Notes: generated by a model from the sequence alone, not told the origin. Shown: positions 10,539-23,083, counted from the first letter of the stretch. The stretch is 64,000 nucleotides of DNA from Hyperoodon ampullatus (GCA_949752795.1 OX457058.1:153646353-153710352), one strand, 5' to 3'. Numbers and translations: made by a program.

Positions 10539-12306
10539 TTCAACAGATGTTGCTGGGACAACTGGATATCCACATGTAAAAAAAACGTTGGATCTCTTCA
10601 TACACCATGTGCAAAAATTAACTTAAAATGGATCAAAAATCTAAAAGTAAGAGCTAAAATATAAAACTCTTAGAAGAAACTACAAGTGTAAATCTTCATG
10701 ATGTTGATTAGGCAATGGTTCCATAGATATGACACCAAAAGTGCAAGCAACCAAAGGAAAAATAGATAAATTGGACCACAAGTTTAAACTTTTATGCTCC
10801 AAAAGACACTATCAAGTAAATGAAGAGATAACCCACAGAGTAGGAGAAAATATTTGCAACTCATATATCTGATAAGGGTCTAGAATTCAGAATATTTAAA
10901 TCATTGTTACAATTAAACAAAAAGACATACAACCCAACTAAAAAAAAAATATGGGCAAGGACTTGAATAAACGTTTCTCTAAAGAAGATATACAAATGGC
11001 CAATAAGCACATGAAAAAATGCTCAACATCATTAGTTATTAGGGAAATGTAAATCAAAACCACAATGATATACTGAGACAGACTGGGACTTGGACACTTT
11101 GCTGCAGTGCTGCAGGGCTTGCACCTGGACACACCTCTCTTCAAGCAACAAAATACAGAGAAACTGTATGGGACTAAAAATAACTGTGTGCCTGTGCAAT
11201 TGGGGCAAATTCAGGACCCAAAAGATACAAAAAGACAAAAAACCCAACTGCCGTTTCTGAAGAGCTGCGAGCAAAAACTGGGTATGAGGGGCAAAAGCTG
11301 GGTACTGCCCATGCTCCCCCTGCACTCAACAGCACAAAGGGGTGGGCAAATCACCTAAGCCACCCCTCTGGCCTGACCCCTGGACACACCCCTACCTTCA
11401 CCCCGTATATGGAATGAGCTCCCCCTGCTCCCCCCACAAGGAGTGAGTGAGGGAACCTGTTACTTGTTCTCGCTCCCTCCTGCAGCTGGCACAGGGGCCG
11501 CAATAAAGCCTTGCCTGAATTTCTTGTCTGGCCTCGAGTCAATTTCTATTGATTGGGGAAGGCCAAGAACCCTGCTCAGTCTCAATACTACTTCACACAC
11601 ATGAAGAAGACAGTAATAAAAAAAAAATACAGACAATAACAAGTGTTGACAAGGACCTGGAGAAATTGGAGCTCTCATAAATTGCTGGTGCAAATACAAA
11701 ATGGTGTAGCCACTTTGGAAAAGAGTTTGACAGTTCCTCAAAAAGTTAATCACAGGTTACCATGTGACCCAGGAATTTTACTCCTAGGTGTATACCCAAC
11801 AATTGGAAACCTATGTCCCTATGTTCATAGCAGCATTATTCATAATAGCCAAAAAGTGGAAATAACCCAGATGTCCATTGACTAATGAATGGATAAACAA
11901 AAATGTGGTCTGTCCATACAATGGAATATTATTCAGCCATGAAAAGGAATGAAATAGTGATTCATGCTGCAACATGGATGAACCTTGAGAACATTATGCT
12001 AATTGAATGAAGTCAGACACAAAAGGCCACATATTATGATTCCATTTACATGAAATGTCCAGAAAAGACAAATTTATAGAAACAGAAAGTAGATTAGTGG
12101 CTACACTGATACATAGTCTGGGGGAGAAGGTAATGAGGAGTGACTGCTAATGGGTAGGGAGTTTCTTTCTGGGGGTGATTAAAATGTTCTGGAATTAGAT
12201 ACTAGTGATGCTTGCACAGCTTTATAAATATCCTAAAAACCACTGAATTGTACACTTTAAAAGGATGAATATTATGGTATATGAATTTTATCTCACTTTA
12301 AAAATT
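10539..12306 (+). mobile_element. 5'-truncated L1 nested in an older L1, itself split by a solo LTR
   Basis: Starts in the C-terminal half of ORF2 ('gctgggacaactggatatccacatg' near 10552) and reaches the 3' UTR ('ggtatatgaattttatctcac'). The surrounding L1 breaks at 10530 and resumes just after 12306. An imperfect duplication (agtgtgtt / agtgtatt) is possible at the edges. A solo LTR occupies 11074-11584. No intact ORF. Confidence 0.8.
11074..11584 (+). repeat. Solo LTR of an endogenous retrovirus
   Basis: A 511-bp block starts TGAGAC and ends GTCTCA, so its termini are inverted repeats of the TG...CA type. It is flanked by a perfect 4-bp duplication ATAC (11070-11073 and 11585-11588). An AATAAA lies near 11502, about 80 bp from the end, giving plus-strand orientation. 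A 4-bp duplication fits class I (gamma-like) elements. No internal retroviral sequence remains, so it arose by LTR-LTR recombination. Subfamily not named. Confidence 0.85.
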
Positions 12307-14465
12307 AGTGTATTTAACCAAATTGGCATAAAAATGTAGAAAAAGGATAAGATCATCTCAATAGAATGATGTAGAAAAAGCATTTAATAAAATCAAATAC
12401 TTTTCATAATAAATACTCTTAACACACTAAGAATAGAAGGAAACGTCCTTAAGCTGGTAAAGATCATCTGTAAAAAATCTTACAGAAAGTATCACAGTTA
12501 ATAGTGAAATATTGAAAGCTTTCCCCCTGAGATTAGGAATACCTCCTAATACTACTTCTATTCAATATTGTACTAGCGATCCTAACCATTGCAACAAGAA
12601 AAAAAAGTTATAAAGACTGAAAAGGAAGAAATAAAACTGTCCTTATTCACAGATAAAATTATTGTTTATGTAGAAAATTCTAAAGAATCTATAGTTAGAA
12701 TTATTAAAAATAAATATAGCAAGGTCTCTGGATTCAAGAAATATATATTTCTACATATCTGCAAAAAACAGAAAATGAAAATTTAAAATACTATTTACAA
12801 TAGCATCAAAGATATAAAATACCTGGGAATATATCTAATGAAAGATATGCAAGACCTTTACAGAGAAACATTGAGAGAAAATTAAGAAGACCTGATGGAG
12901 AGAGTTGCTGTGTTCATGAATTAAAGGCTCAAATATCAATTCTTTCCAAATTAGTCTATAGAAAGAATGTAATCCAGTCAAAATCACAGCATTTTGGCTG
13001 GGGGGGGAGAAATTAACAAGCTAATTATAATATTTATATGAAAATGTTAATGACCAAGAATAGAGAAGATAGTCTTGAAGGAACAAAGCTGGAAGACTTA
13101 TGCTGCCAGGTATCAAGACTCCTTATAAGGCTATAGTGCTATGTGGTATTGGTGTACATATAGACAAGTAGACCAACGGCATAGAATAGAGACCAGAAGC
13201 AACTGACACACATACATCACTTGCTAAGGACAAAGGTGACTATGTAGTGCAGTGAGGAATGGATGAACTTTTCATAAGAGGTGCTCACTCAGTTGGATAT
13301 TCACTTGTGATATAAATCTTGACCCCTATCTTAACCACTTAAACAAAACCAATTCCATAAAGATTGCATTATAAAGGTGAAAGGGTAAAATAATAAAGCT
13401 TCCAGAAACAACAAACAAACAGGAAAACACCTTCATTACCTTGAAGTAGGTAAATATTTCTTACGCAAAATAAAAAGTACTACCCAGAAAAATAAAGACT
13501 GATGCATTAGTTTATATTAAACTTTTCTATTCAAAAGACCTCATTAAGAGTAAAAAAGTCAGCCACAGTGTAGGAGATTATACTTGCAATACAAATATCT
13601 GACAAGACTTGCATCCAGAATCTATTTTAGAAATTGCTACAAATCAATTAAAACAGATAATCCAATACCAGGCAAATGACTCGTACAAAACATCACAAAA
13701 GAAGATATCCAAATGGCCAATAAGTGTATGACAGAGGGTTAAACATCATTAGTCATTCATGAAATGTAAATTAAAACCACAAAGCCATACACACCAAACA
13801 GAATGGCTAAAGTTAAAGAGACTGACAACACTGAGTACTGGTACGGATGTGGAGCAACAGACACTCCCCTAAACTGCTGGTAAGGGTGTATATACAGCCG
13901 CCTTGGATAGTTATTTGACAGTATCCACTAAAGCTAAACATATGCAAACCTGGCCACCCGGAAGTACCATTCTTAGGTATATACAAAATAGAAATGTGTA
14001 CATATGTGCACCAAAACACATGCACATAGCAGCCCTATACAGCGTAGCCAAAACTGAAAATGACACAAAAGTCCATCAACAGAATGAATTCATATATTGT
14101 GATATAGTCATACGGTGGAATACTACATAGAAACAAGGATTAACAAAATACATACAGCAACATGAATGAAGCTCAAAAACATAATGTTGAACAAAGCAGC
14201 CAGGTACATGAGAACATATTGTACGATTCCATTTACATAAGGTTAAGAACAAGCAAAACTGAACTTTGCTGTGAGAAATCTTTCCTGTAGGTGTGAGTAT
14301 AACTGAAGGAGACAGAGGCCTCTGGAAGTTTCAGCAATGTTCTTGCCTTTGTTTAGAGGGTGTGATCTCTTTGTGAAGATTCACTGAGCCGTACATTTAC
14401 AATTGTGCATTTTTATGGAAGTATGCTGTAGTCAATAAAAACAACACAAAAATAAAACAAAAAAA
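12307..14465 (+). mobile_element. Old L1, plus strand (resumed to its 3' end)
   Basis: Continues the L1 broken at 10530. The reverse transcriptase stretch has 'atctcaatagaatgatgtagaaaaagcatttaa'. A diverged 'ttattcacagataaaatt' sits near 12644, then the C-terminal domain near 13700-13800, and the 3' UTR ends in an A-rich tail near 14440-14465. All frames are interrupted. Confidence 0.78.
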
Positions 14466-15869
14466 ATGTTTGTGAGCAAGGGTGTTTTTGCGTGTAGGGT
14501 CATGTCTGAGAGCCAGGGCAGAGCATGTGTAGACCCCACTTTCCCTTGAAGCTCAGGATCTGGGAAGGAAGTACCACCCAGAGGCCCTCCCTCCTAGACT
14601 GCCTTGAGGGGTCCTCCCACCCTGCCATTTGGGGATTCTTGAGACACCCTGGCATTTCCTTTCAGAATAGGTCATGGGACCATATATAATTCTCCATGTT
14701 GTTTTAAAAAGATCTTCCACAGCGAAGGCCATGCTGGGACTCAGTGCCCTGTCTTCTGGCCAGCATCTCTTCTGATTAGGATAGTCGCTGTCCCTGTAGG
14801 ATATCCCTGGTGTGGGACTAAGCAGCTGCCCACAGATGTCTTTAACACCGTCCCCCTCCAGCTTCAAAGGGCCTGAGTACCTACCTGGTCAGTGTGGAGT
14901 AGAGGAAAGAGCCCAGGCAACAGGGAAGTGAGACTGATGGAGCCCCAGAGCCCAGGGGAGAAGGACTCAGGCAGAAGTGACGGTGACCAGCCAATGGGGG
15001 TAGAACCCAAGGCATGAAGTTGAACCCCTGTGGGGAGCTGAATCCAGGGACGTGAGGAGACACTGCCTCAAGACCATTCTAGGGTGTTCATGATCCACAG
15101 CCTCCCTCTGGTGTGGATTGCTTGCAAGTCATTTGTGAATTGAGTAACATAAAATGAATCATGTTCCTGCTAGGACACATGCTTTTATTCTAAGAGACTT
15201 AAAAGTAGCTCATCTTTGTAACACAGATATAATCCTCTACATGTAGAAATTCATTGGGAAAAGTACTGCTTATAACTAGTGGAATTGGTATCCACATTGT
15301 GTAGGTATGTAAAACATGAGTTCCTCAATTCTACCTACAAGCAGAAAACAGCCTCCTAGTCCTGGCCACTCTGGTCATCACCGCAGGGACCCTACACAGA
15401 GTCTGAGAGTTGGAAAGCCCATTGGAGGTCACCTGGTCCGGCCTCCCACAGCCAGAGGGCTTGGTCCAAGATTCCTGGCCCTGGGAAATAAAGTAAGTGG
15501 AGTAAAAATGTCTATTCACATCTCCTGGGGCAATTCCTACATGAAAGGGAAAAATAGCAGTAGATAATCCTGGAGCTTTCCAGAAGCAACACTGCCTTAT
15601 AGGTCTATGTGGCTGCAACACTGAGGAGGTTAAATGCTAATAAAAAGCCCTGTCTGGAACCAGAAGGTGAGTACAAGTGCTAGGTATCAGGATATTACTG
15701 GTTTGCATTCCCACTTAAAAGGATAATAAAGTAGTATTGCTTTCTCTTCCCCCTGGACCCCACAGGAACAAAAATTCCCCTCTGTTAGATCCAAGATTCT
15801 CAAGCATTTTGTTTCAAATGTTGAGTTCCTTTTGGGGAGGGAGGAACATAAACACTTTTGGTGTTTGAT
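14466..15869. other. Unique non-coding sequence
   Basis: No repeat, exon or RNA gene was recognised. A segment near 15400-15460 ('gagttggaaagcccattggaggtcacctggtccggcctc') resembles an old L3/CR1-type repeat tail, but it is short. Open frames here are no longer than expected by chance. Confidence 0.5.
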
Positions 15870-15895
15870 TTGTGTGTGTGTGTGTGTGTGTGTGT
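15870..15895. repeat. (TG)n microsatellite
   Basis: About thirteen uninterrupted TG units end in TACACA. A dinucleotide tract like this is likely to vary in length between individuals. Confidence 0.95.
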
Positions 15896-16829
15896 ACACA
15901 AAGAAAGGTTGCTTCCTCCCTTTCACCTCCCCACATTACAAGTCTCTGCCTCTTTCTCTGAATTTGTAAGTTTCAGCATTGTGCCAGGGGGCATGCAGTT
16001 TCTAGGTTGTCAGTTTTCCAAGGTCATCCTTGGAGACTAGCTGACTGCTGGATGCATCTGTATGCATCTGTAACAAGTCAGACGAGGGTTTCTTCGGCTG
16101 ACTTAGTTGGCTCTTCCCCTCTGATCTGAACCTGCTGAGGAAGTTTCTGTGTATCCTGTAGCCTGTTTAGTGACTGTAAATTCCTAAAAGAAAGTGAAAG
16201 CAGAGTTTAATAATTCCTGGTGCCCGTTCCTTATCTCCTCTCCCCCGCCTCCCTGTCCTTTGGTGAGTGTGAAAGGACATGACAGTGTCTGGAGGAGTTG
16301 GTGGAGAGAAACAGTGGCCTGTGGGTTGGGACTCAGAGAAAGAGGTTATCCTAGGATGAAATACAAACCATATCACATTGATTTTCCCTTTGGGGGGCCC
16401 GGATATCACATCCTTCCATTTCCCTCTAGTCCCTGCCCGCCATCGACAGGGAAGCATTAACAGGGAATAATCAATGGCGCTCTGTCCTGAAAATAAAAGG
16501 CTTGTCATGTCTCTCCATTTGGTGGAATGGATGTGGGACCACGGGTAATGTGGCCAGCTCCCATCTGTCTCCTGACACAGGCACTGACTCAGACATGTTT
16601 TCCATCCAGAGGGCTGCAGCTCTCAGCCAGGTGATTGCAAACTCTCTGTGGGCATCAAGAAAAAACATGACTTCCATTTCTTTGAACTCTTGTGTCAGGA
16701 GCTTGGCTAACTATCAAACATGGCAGCTAAGGAGTGACTTTACTGAACTTTAATTTCTGGGTTACATAATGAATTGATGTTCCCTAATATGATAGATGTT
16801 GTGCTTGCAGTCAAAGCAAGGCTGTGTAT
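15896..16829. other. Unique non-coding sequence
   Basis: Nothing recognisable on either strand. A C-rich run near 16232-16250 and the absence of known repeats suggest ordinary intergenic or intronic DNA. Confidence 0.5.
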
Positions 16830-17130
16830 TCACTGTTTCATGATAGAATCACAGAAATTCAGAATTGACAGGGACTTAAATCTACGTTCCAGCCCTATCC
16901 CCCATCTGATGTATGAATTTGCTATAAATTTCCTGATAAACCCAATGATTGAACACTACCGCCTCCCAGCGTTGCCCATCCATTGTCAGAAAGCTCAGCT
17001 CTTGGAAAGTATTTTCTCACACTAACCAAAATCTGTTTTATGGTGCTTGTGGACAGCACTCATAGTTTCCTCTCCAGAGGCCCCTCCGCTTTCACTTAGA
17101 TCCAGTTCCCACTTGGTTCCCAACCTCTTC
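16830..17130 (+). mobile_element. Possible L3/CR1-type LINE remnant
   Basis: The series 'atagaatcacagaaattcagaattgacagggactta', 'gaacactaccgcctcccag' and 'ttttctcacactaaccaaaatctg' matches the general wording of CR1-related LINE 3' regions found in all amniotes. Divergence is high and the boundaries are guessed. Confidence 0.45.
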
Positions 17131-17397
17131 TGATTCTTTCCCACCAATAATCCTGTTAAGTTCCTTTAGATCTAACCCTTATATCTGGTTATTCATCAAA
17201 GACTCTGGCTTGGAAGCATGCCAGTAGTCTTCCTCCTTTCAGACTCCTTGGGTAGCCTTCCTGCTCCCACCTAATCCCCCACCATCAGCCCAGAGGTAAG
17301 TGGGAAGCATCCCCTTCCATTTTCTGTACTTGTGGTCACTTAGCTGGCTTTGGAAGACATCCTTTGGACTTGTGTTAAGATAGCTCTAAACTAAAAT
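17131..17397. other. Unique non-coding sequence
   Basis: Pyrimidine-rich stretch with no gene or repeat that I recognise. Confidence 0.45.
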
Positions 17398-17406
17398 CTC
17401 TTTGCA

Positions 17407-17411
<5 letters not shown>

Positions 17412-17440
<29 letters not shown>

Positions 17441-17631
17441 GTGGTACGCGGGCCTCTCACCGTTGTGGCCCCTCCCGCCGCGGAGCACAGGCTCCGGACG
17501 CGCAGGCTCAGCGGCCATGGCTCACGGGCCCAGCCGCTCCGCAGCATGCGGGATCTTCCCGGACTGGGGCACGAACCCATGTCCCCTGCATCGGCAGGCA
17601 GACTCTCAACCACTGGGCCACCAGGGAAGCC
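17412..17631 (-). mobile_element. CHR-type tRNA-derived SINE (short, young class)
   Basis: Complete minus-strand copy with a T-run (A-tail) at about 17418-17440. Perfect 14-bp target-site duplication ctctttgcattttt at 17398-17411 and 17632-17645. Box B region GTTCGTGCC. Confidence 0.94.
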
Positions 17632-17645
17632 CTCTTTGCATTTTT

Positions 17646-18019
17646 AATGCATGCTACAAAGCCATTTTTCGATCTTATACCTGTATGACTTGATTTTACT
17701 TGGACCTACATGAAGAACAATACCACTATTACTATTACATTTTATCTTGTTAGATTGGTTTGTTGCTCCACCTTTTTAAGATCTTTAAAATCAGAATCAG
17801 ATTCTGCCATTGCAAGCGTGCACCTTCATTCGCAGCTTTGGTTAATCTGAAATATGATAAGCATACCTTTTCTGTCTTGGTCTACAACACTGGCAAAAAT
17901 GAAAGGATGGGGTCCAGGACAGGGTCCTTGAATAACCTTTAAAAACCCCTCTTTAATTAGTATCTCTGAGGCAATCTCATTGAGTGTGGTAGTTGCTAAT
18001 CCTGCTAATTAAACTAGCA
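17646..18019. other. Unique non-coding sequence
   Basis: AT-rich stretch with no recognised gene or repeat. Confidence 0.45.
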
Positions 18020-18115
18020 CCTATGCTGTATTTTTAAATTTAATTTTTTAATTGAAGTATAGTTGATTCACAATGTTGTGGTAATTACTGCTGTATGGCA
18101 AAGTGACTCAGTCAT

Positions 18116-18147
<32 letters not shown>

Positions 18148-18610
18148 TCTTTTTTTTTTTTTTTTTTGCGGTGCGCGGGCCTCTCACTGTTGTGGCCTCT
18201 CCCGTCGCGGAGCACAGGCTCAGCAGCCATGGCTCACGGGCCCAGCCGCTCCGCAGCATGTGGGATCCTCCCGGACCGAGGCACGAACCCGTGTCCCCCG
18301 CATCGGCAGGCGGACTCTCAACCACTGCGCCACCAGGGAAGCCCCTATATATTCTTCTAAAAAATATTCTTTTCCATTATGGTTTATCATAGGATATTGA
18401 ATATAGTTCTCTGTGCTCTACAGTAGGACATTGGAACCCTTCCTTCCCCCAACCCCCTCCCCCTTGGCAACCACCAGTCTGTTCTCTACGTCTGTTATTC
18501 TGTTTGTTTCATTTGTGTCATACTTTAGATTCCACACATAAGTGACATCATATGGTATTTGTCTTCCTCTTTCTGACTTACTTCACTTAGTATGATAATC
18601 TTAGTTGCAT
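18020..18610 (-). mobile_element. L1 3' end, antisense
   Basis: The plus strand reads as the reverse complement of the artiodactyl-type L1 3' UTR. 'ttgaagtatagttgattcacaatgttgtg' (18052-18080) mirrors the terminus of the plus-strand L1 at 28037-29208. 'ggatattgaatatagttctctgtgctc' and 'acttcacttagtatgataatc' follow in the expected order. A SINE at 18152-18345 and CA/TA tracts interrupt it. Confidence 0.82.
18152..18345 (-). mobile_element. CHR-type SINE (short class) with internal deletion
   Basis: Minus-strand copy with target-site duplication tatatattctt at 18141-18151 and 18346-18356. About 15 bp between 'ggagcacaggct' and 'cagcagccatgg' present in the other copies is missing. It inserted at the edge of a (CA)n(TA)n tract. 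Confidence 0.92.
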
Positions 18611-18629
18611 ATGCTATATTCTTAATGAT

Positions 18630-18821
18630 GATGATTACTTATTGAGCCTTACTATGTGCCAGACTTGTCTCATTTACTCTGCATAATAGCCTAGTGAGGT
18701 TGGTACTGTCATTATTCCCATTAAACAGATGAGGCACAAAGAGGTTAGTTAACTTGCCTGAGACCACAGAGCAGAGCCAAGATTTGAACCCAAGTGTTCT
18801 GAGTCCATACTGTTAACCACT
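18630..18821 (+). mobile_element. MIR SINE, plus strand
   Basis: Good core match: 'ttgagccttactatgtgccagac', 'ctagtgaggttggtactgtcattattccc', 'acagatgaggcacaaagaggtta' and 'gatttgaacccaag'. A long-class CHR copy adjoins its 3' end. Confidence 0.92.
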
Positions 18822-19171
18822 CCTTTTTTTCTTTTAATTAATTAATTAATTAATTTATTTATTTATTTATTTTGGCTGCGTTGGGTCTTCGTTGCTGTGC
18901 ACAGGCTTTCTTTAGTTGCAGTGAGTGGGGGCTACTCTTCATTGCGGTGTGCGGGCTTCTCATTGTGGTGGCTTTTCTTGTTGTGGAGCACGAGCTCTAG
19001 GCATGTGGGCTCAGTAGTTGTGGCTTGCAGGCTCTAGAGCGCAGGCTCAGTAGTTGTGGTGCACAGGCTTAGTTGCTCTGCGGCATGTGGGATCTTCCCA
19101 GATCAGGGCTCGAACCCGTGTCCCGTGCATTGGCAGGCAGATTCTTTACCACTGTGCCACCAGGGAAGTCC
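18822..19171 (-). mobile_element. CHR-type SINE (long, older class)
   Basis: Minus-strand copy of about 350 bp. The tail is a TTAA/TTTA-rich tract at 18830-18872. The body carries two 'cagtagttgtgg' units, and the box B region reads GTTCGAGCC on the minus strand. Target-site duplication ctgttaaccact / ctgttacccact at 18810-18821 and 19172-19183. Confidence 0.9.
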
Positions 19172-19183
19172 CTGTTACCCACT

Positions 19184-21959
19184 TTTATACTGATATCTCA
19201 TCCACTGCACTGTGAAATTCCTTGTCATGTGTCTGTGTATTCTGGAACATTCAGCAGCTGCACACTCATGCAAGCCAGTGTGAGAGCTGGATAAAGCCAC
19301 CATGAGCAAGAGTGTCCCACCCTGGGGACCTGTTCCAGCTTGCCTTCCACCAGCCCCCTTCAATATTTCTTGCTCACTGGCTCCTCTGATTTCACTGAGA
19401 TTGGGTTTGATGGGGTTGGAAGTGTAGAGATAAGATCCATTTGCCTTCCCAAGTTGGGAACCAACTGAGAGATAGACCCAGTTGTCAGAGAGATGGAGAT
19501 CAAGATGTCGACTCTCTAACAGAATGGAGTGCAGGGACGGAGCCCATCCCACCAAATTACTACATAACAGGGCAGTGACTCCCAGTGGGCAGGCAGGCTT
19601 CCAGAGAGCCCAGAAGGGGCTGGTGGACATGCTCTGTTCCTTCTCAAAATGCACCAGAGAAGTTTTTGCTCCTCCTGTCCTGTTAATAATATTAAGCCTT
19701 TTGTGGTGCCTTTCCATTTATGAATCACTTTGCTATGCATCCTCTCATTCAGTCCTACCTCAACTCTTTTATAGGTGGAGGTATAAAATATAACTCTTTT
19801 ATACTTTCCTCGCTGAAGTACTTCCACATGTTAACATAGACCCTGGAAACAGACTACTCCATGGGTCCAAACAGAGTTCATTCACCGTATTTCCAGCAAC
19901 AGCTCTGATCTCCGTAGGGGGATCTGTCCTCCTCTCACTTCATGACGTTTAGATGAAACCTCTCCTTCCCTTCCCTAAGCTCAAGGGATGGACATACCAC
20001 TAAATAGAAGTCTGGTACAGTGAGTCCCACTGCTAACCATCTTAAGTGAGTGAAACAAGGACAGCCTCCCATCCCCCAGAGACAACACCGGATCCATGCG
20101 TGCCAGTGGGAGTGCCCTGACAAGACAGCTCTAACCAGTTGAGTCCTGTGCATCCCTGCCCTGCCTCTCCACCTTCCTACCAATTCAGTGAGTTCTCCAC
20201 TACTTTCCCGGGGAAGCCCACTGTTCCCCTTAAATGTATGAGGGAGTCTATTGCTTATAGCAATGTAACTAAGTAAGAAAAATACAGTGCAGGTTTTGAT
20301 CGTTACCAGGGTCTGACGCAGCTTTCCCTGATTCAGCTTCTGGCCCCATTAACACAACTTTCCAGGTTTCCTGGGCGACGCCTCTGACATGCGTCCACAT
20401 CCATTAAGGGACAGCCCAGCCTTGTTCCTGAAGGGAGGGGATCAGGAAATCTTTCATTGAATTACAGATATACCATATCCAAGGGCCTAATAATCATGGC
20501 AAAGACAGAAATGATGTCAATCTGATGTTACACGTGTGCATTTATAAACGAAGCCACACAGCATCCCTCAGTTCACCATTTTGTATTTTAAGTGCTTGGA
20601 GTTTATTCAGAATTTGATGCTCTTGTTTGGGTGTCAGTAATAATCCCCTTTATTTGCCAAATAAACTAGCAGTGGGACCTCTGGAAGATCTGTTTGAACC
20701 TCAGCATCCTCATCTGTAAGATGGATGCCATCCCACTTATGATTCCAAGCTTCTGTATGTGGCTTTATCATTTAGCATTTATTCTCTCATTTGATCCAAC
20801 TATACTTGTTTGTTGCAAAGAACAAACAATAATTTATGTGAAAATACTTAGTGAAATGTAATGCATTATATCTAGGCAGCAGTTTGTTATAAAAGCTCCA
20901 ACCTTCATCTTCTAGAATCTTCTATTCTCCCGGTTGCTTCCAAGATCCTTGACAATAATTTAGCAATCCCATTTGCAAGAGTTATCAGCATCCAGGAGAG
21001 TAATTCATCAAAGTAAGCGACTTTAATTCATTAGAGTAGCTAGAAAACAGGTGAATCTCTTCACTCAGGGCTTTAATTCTTTCTTATCAAACATTTGTGT
21101 TACCCATTTCATGGTAAAAGATTTTATTTGACAGAAAAGATGGAAGCAAATTAGGGGGTGTAGAAGTTCTGCCTTCTTTCTGATAAAAATCACTACCATT
21201 CCTAAATGATAAAGATCACTACCATTCCTAAACAGTGCCCATGGCATCTTTTTCTTTGACTTGCCCTAAACTTAACTTTAAAAAGCAGAAGCCATTTTTG
21301 ATGCCCTTGACTCGTTTCACAAGTCTCCACTCATTGCTGACTTCAGCCTTCTGACTCTTTAGCCAAAAGCCATCTTGTTTATTGACGTTTTTTTCACATT
21401 CTGCTCTGCCAAGATTATGAAGAACAGAAGCGCATGAAGATGGAAGCGTTATTGGGGAAAGTGTTTTGAGCACTGTGTCAATTCAAGATCCTGTTGCCCC
21501 ACTCAAGGACTGAAGCCTCTGCTGTTGGTGTTAATCTGGATGTGACCCTAAGGGTTGACCAGGCCACAGCCCCCATTATAGACACACATCACCCTGTCAT
21601 CATGAACATCTCTTCTATAGCACTGCCCGTCACTGTTCTCAGAGTTATGTAGGCCCCTGATTTCATGTTTCTTCTTTCTACCATTTATATTTGAGCTTGT
21701 CAGAGCTCCTCCTGCAGCTACTTAGATTTTCTTACAGTCCGTTTCCCTTTCTTTCCTTTGGGTGACATTTTTAGTTACATATTCAGGTTTGAGCTTTTGA
21801 GAGTTTCCCAGTCATGAACTACCTTTCTCATGCTATGGAATCATTGCTAATATGGCTAAAATTTAGAGACTAAACACACACACAAACATTTCTAATTATC
21901 AAAGTAAGTTATACTTATTGGCATACTGTGGACCATTTGAAAAGTTTAGAGAAGTAGAA
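19184..21959. other. Unique non-coding sequence
   Basis: No gene or clear repeat is recognised. There is a 180-codon open frame on the minus strand (19175-19717), but it starts in repeat-adjacent sequence and shows no recognisable domain. A short MIR-like phrase ('cctcagcatcctcatctgtaagatgg') lies near 20700-20726. A 26-bp direct tandem duplication lies at 21181-21232. Confidence 0.5.
21181..21232. repeat. 26-bp tandem duplication
   Basis: Two copies of tgataaa(a/g)atcactaccattcctaaa lie head to tail with one mismatch, indicating a recent slippage-type duplication. Confidence 0.93.
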
Positions 21960-22143
21960 AAAAATCACAATCTTACCAGCCCAGAACAGCTACCCATTGG
22001 CATTTTGGTATAATTCATGTACACATTATTCTACCTGTATTTCAAAATCTACATGTGTATAGTAAAAATACTGTACATCAAAAGTTTTGGACATGTTACA
22101 TTCGCCTCCCCTTATCAATATGAGTTCTTGATAAGTGCTATAT

Positions 22144-22178
<35 letters not shown>

Positions 22179-22489
22179 TTTTTTTGCGGTATGCGGGCCT
22201 CTCACTGTTGTGGCCTCTCCCGTTGCGGAGCACAGGCTCTGGACGCGCAGGCTCAGCGGCCATGGCTCACGGGCCCAGCCACTCCGCGGAATGTGGGATC
22301 TTCCCGGACCGGGGCACGAACCCGTGTCCCCTGCATCGGCAGGCGGACTCTCAACCACTGCGCCACCAGGGAAGCCCAAGTGCTATATTTAATGCCTGCA
22401 TAATATTGCATACATGAAACATAGGTCTTCTATTATTGAACACTGAAGTCATTCCCAGAAATTTTTCTTTTATAAATAACCCCATGTGA
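21960..22489 (-). mobile_element. Old L1 3' UTR, antisense (first segment)
   Basis: Wording such as 'aaatctacatgtgtatag', 'catgaaacataggtcttctattattgaac' and 'ttcttttataaataacccc' resembles the reverse complement of old L1 3' UTRs. It continues after the LTR-like block at 23084-23198 ('agggtagattcctggaaatggaattattggatcaaagg'). A CHR SINE interrupts it. Confidence 0.6.
22147..22377 (-). mobile_element. CHR-type SINE (short class) with (ATTT)n tail
   Basis: Minus-strand copy with a tail of about ten ATTT units and then a T-run. Target-site duplication aagtgctatattta at 22133-22146 and 22378-22391. Confidence 0.94.
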
Positions 22490-23083
22490 GGTTGGAGGAG
22501 GGGCACGATCCACAAGACTATCATAATTTCTGACACCAACTGCAAAGTTAGGGAACAGTTTACATGACCACCCTCACTTGTGACACCATTGTAAGTTTAG
22601 GGGTTCCCAAGACCACCTTGAGTTTCTGTAATTCACTAGAAGGACTCACAGAACTCACTGGGAGCTATTATACTCGTGGTCATGGTTTATTACAGCTCAA
22701 GAATACAGATGAAAATCAGCCAAGGGAAGAGCTTCCAGCAGTCCTCTTCCCATGGAGTCACAGACAGTGTTACTTTTCTGGCAACAATGTGTGACAACAG
22801 AAACCAGCACTGCCAACCAGGGAAGCTCACATGAGCCTTGATGTCTAGAGATCACAGATATCCATATCCAAGGGCTCCCTGGGTGACTGCCCCTTTAGTC
22901 TCCAGCCCATCCAGACACAGAGTGGATACCACTCGGCCCAAAGCCCCCATCATAAATCACAGTGTTAGACTCTGTTCAGTGGCCAAGGCCCACAGGTAAA
23001 CAAAGACACTCTTATCAGGCAGGACGTTCTAAGGGCCTAGAGATCGCTCCCAATAGCTGAGGGCCGAGGCTGGACTGCTCTTT
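22490..23083 (-). repeat. LTR-like block, probably antisense
   Basis: Interrupts the antisense L1. It contains 'ggggttcccaagaccacc', 'attcactagaaggactcacagaactcac' and 'catggtttattacagc', phrases I associate with old mammalian LTR elements. The TTTATT would be a polyadenylation-type signal on the minus strand. Family and edges are uncertain. Confidence 0.5.

Noticed and set aside
19175..19717. 180-codon minus-strand open frame
   Set aside because: No recognisable domain, no splice or promoter context, and it extends to the edge of a SINE. A chance frame is the simplest reading.
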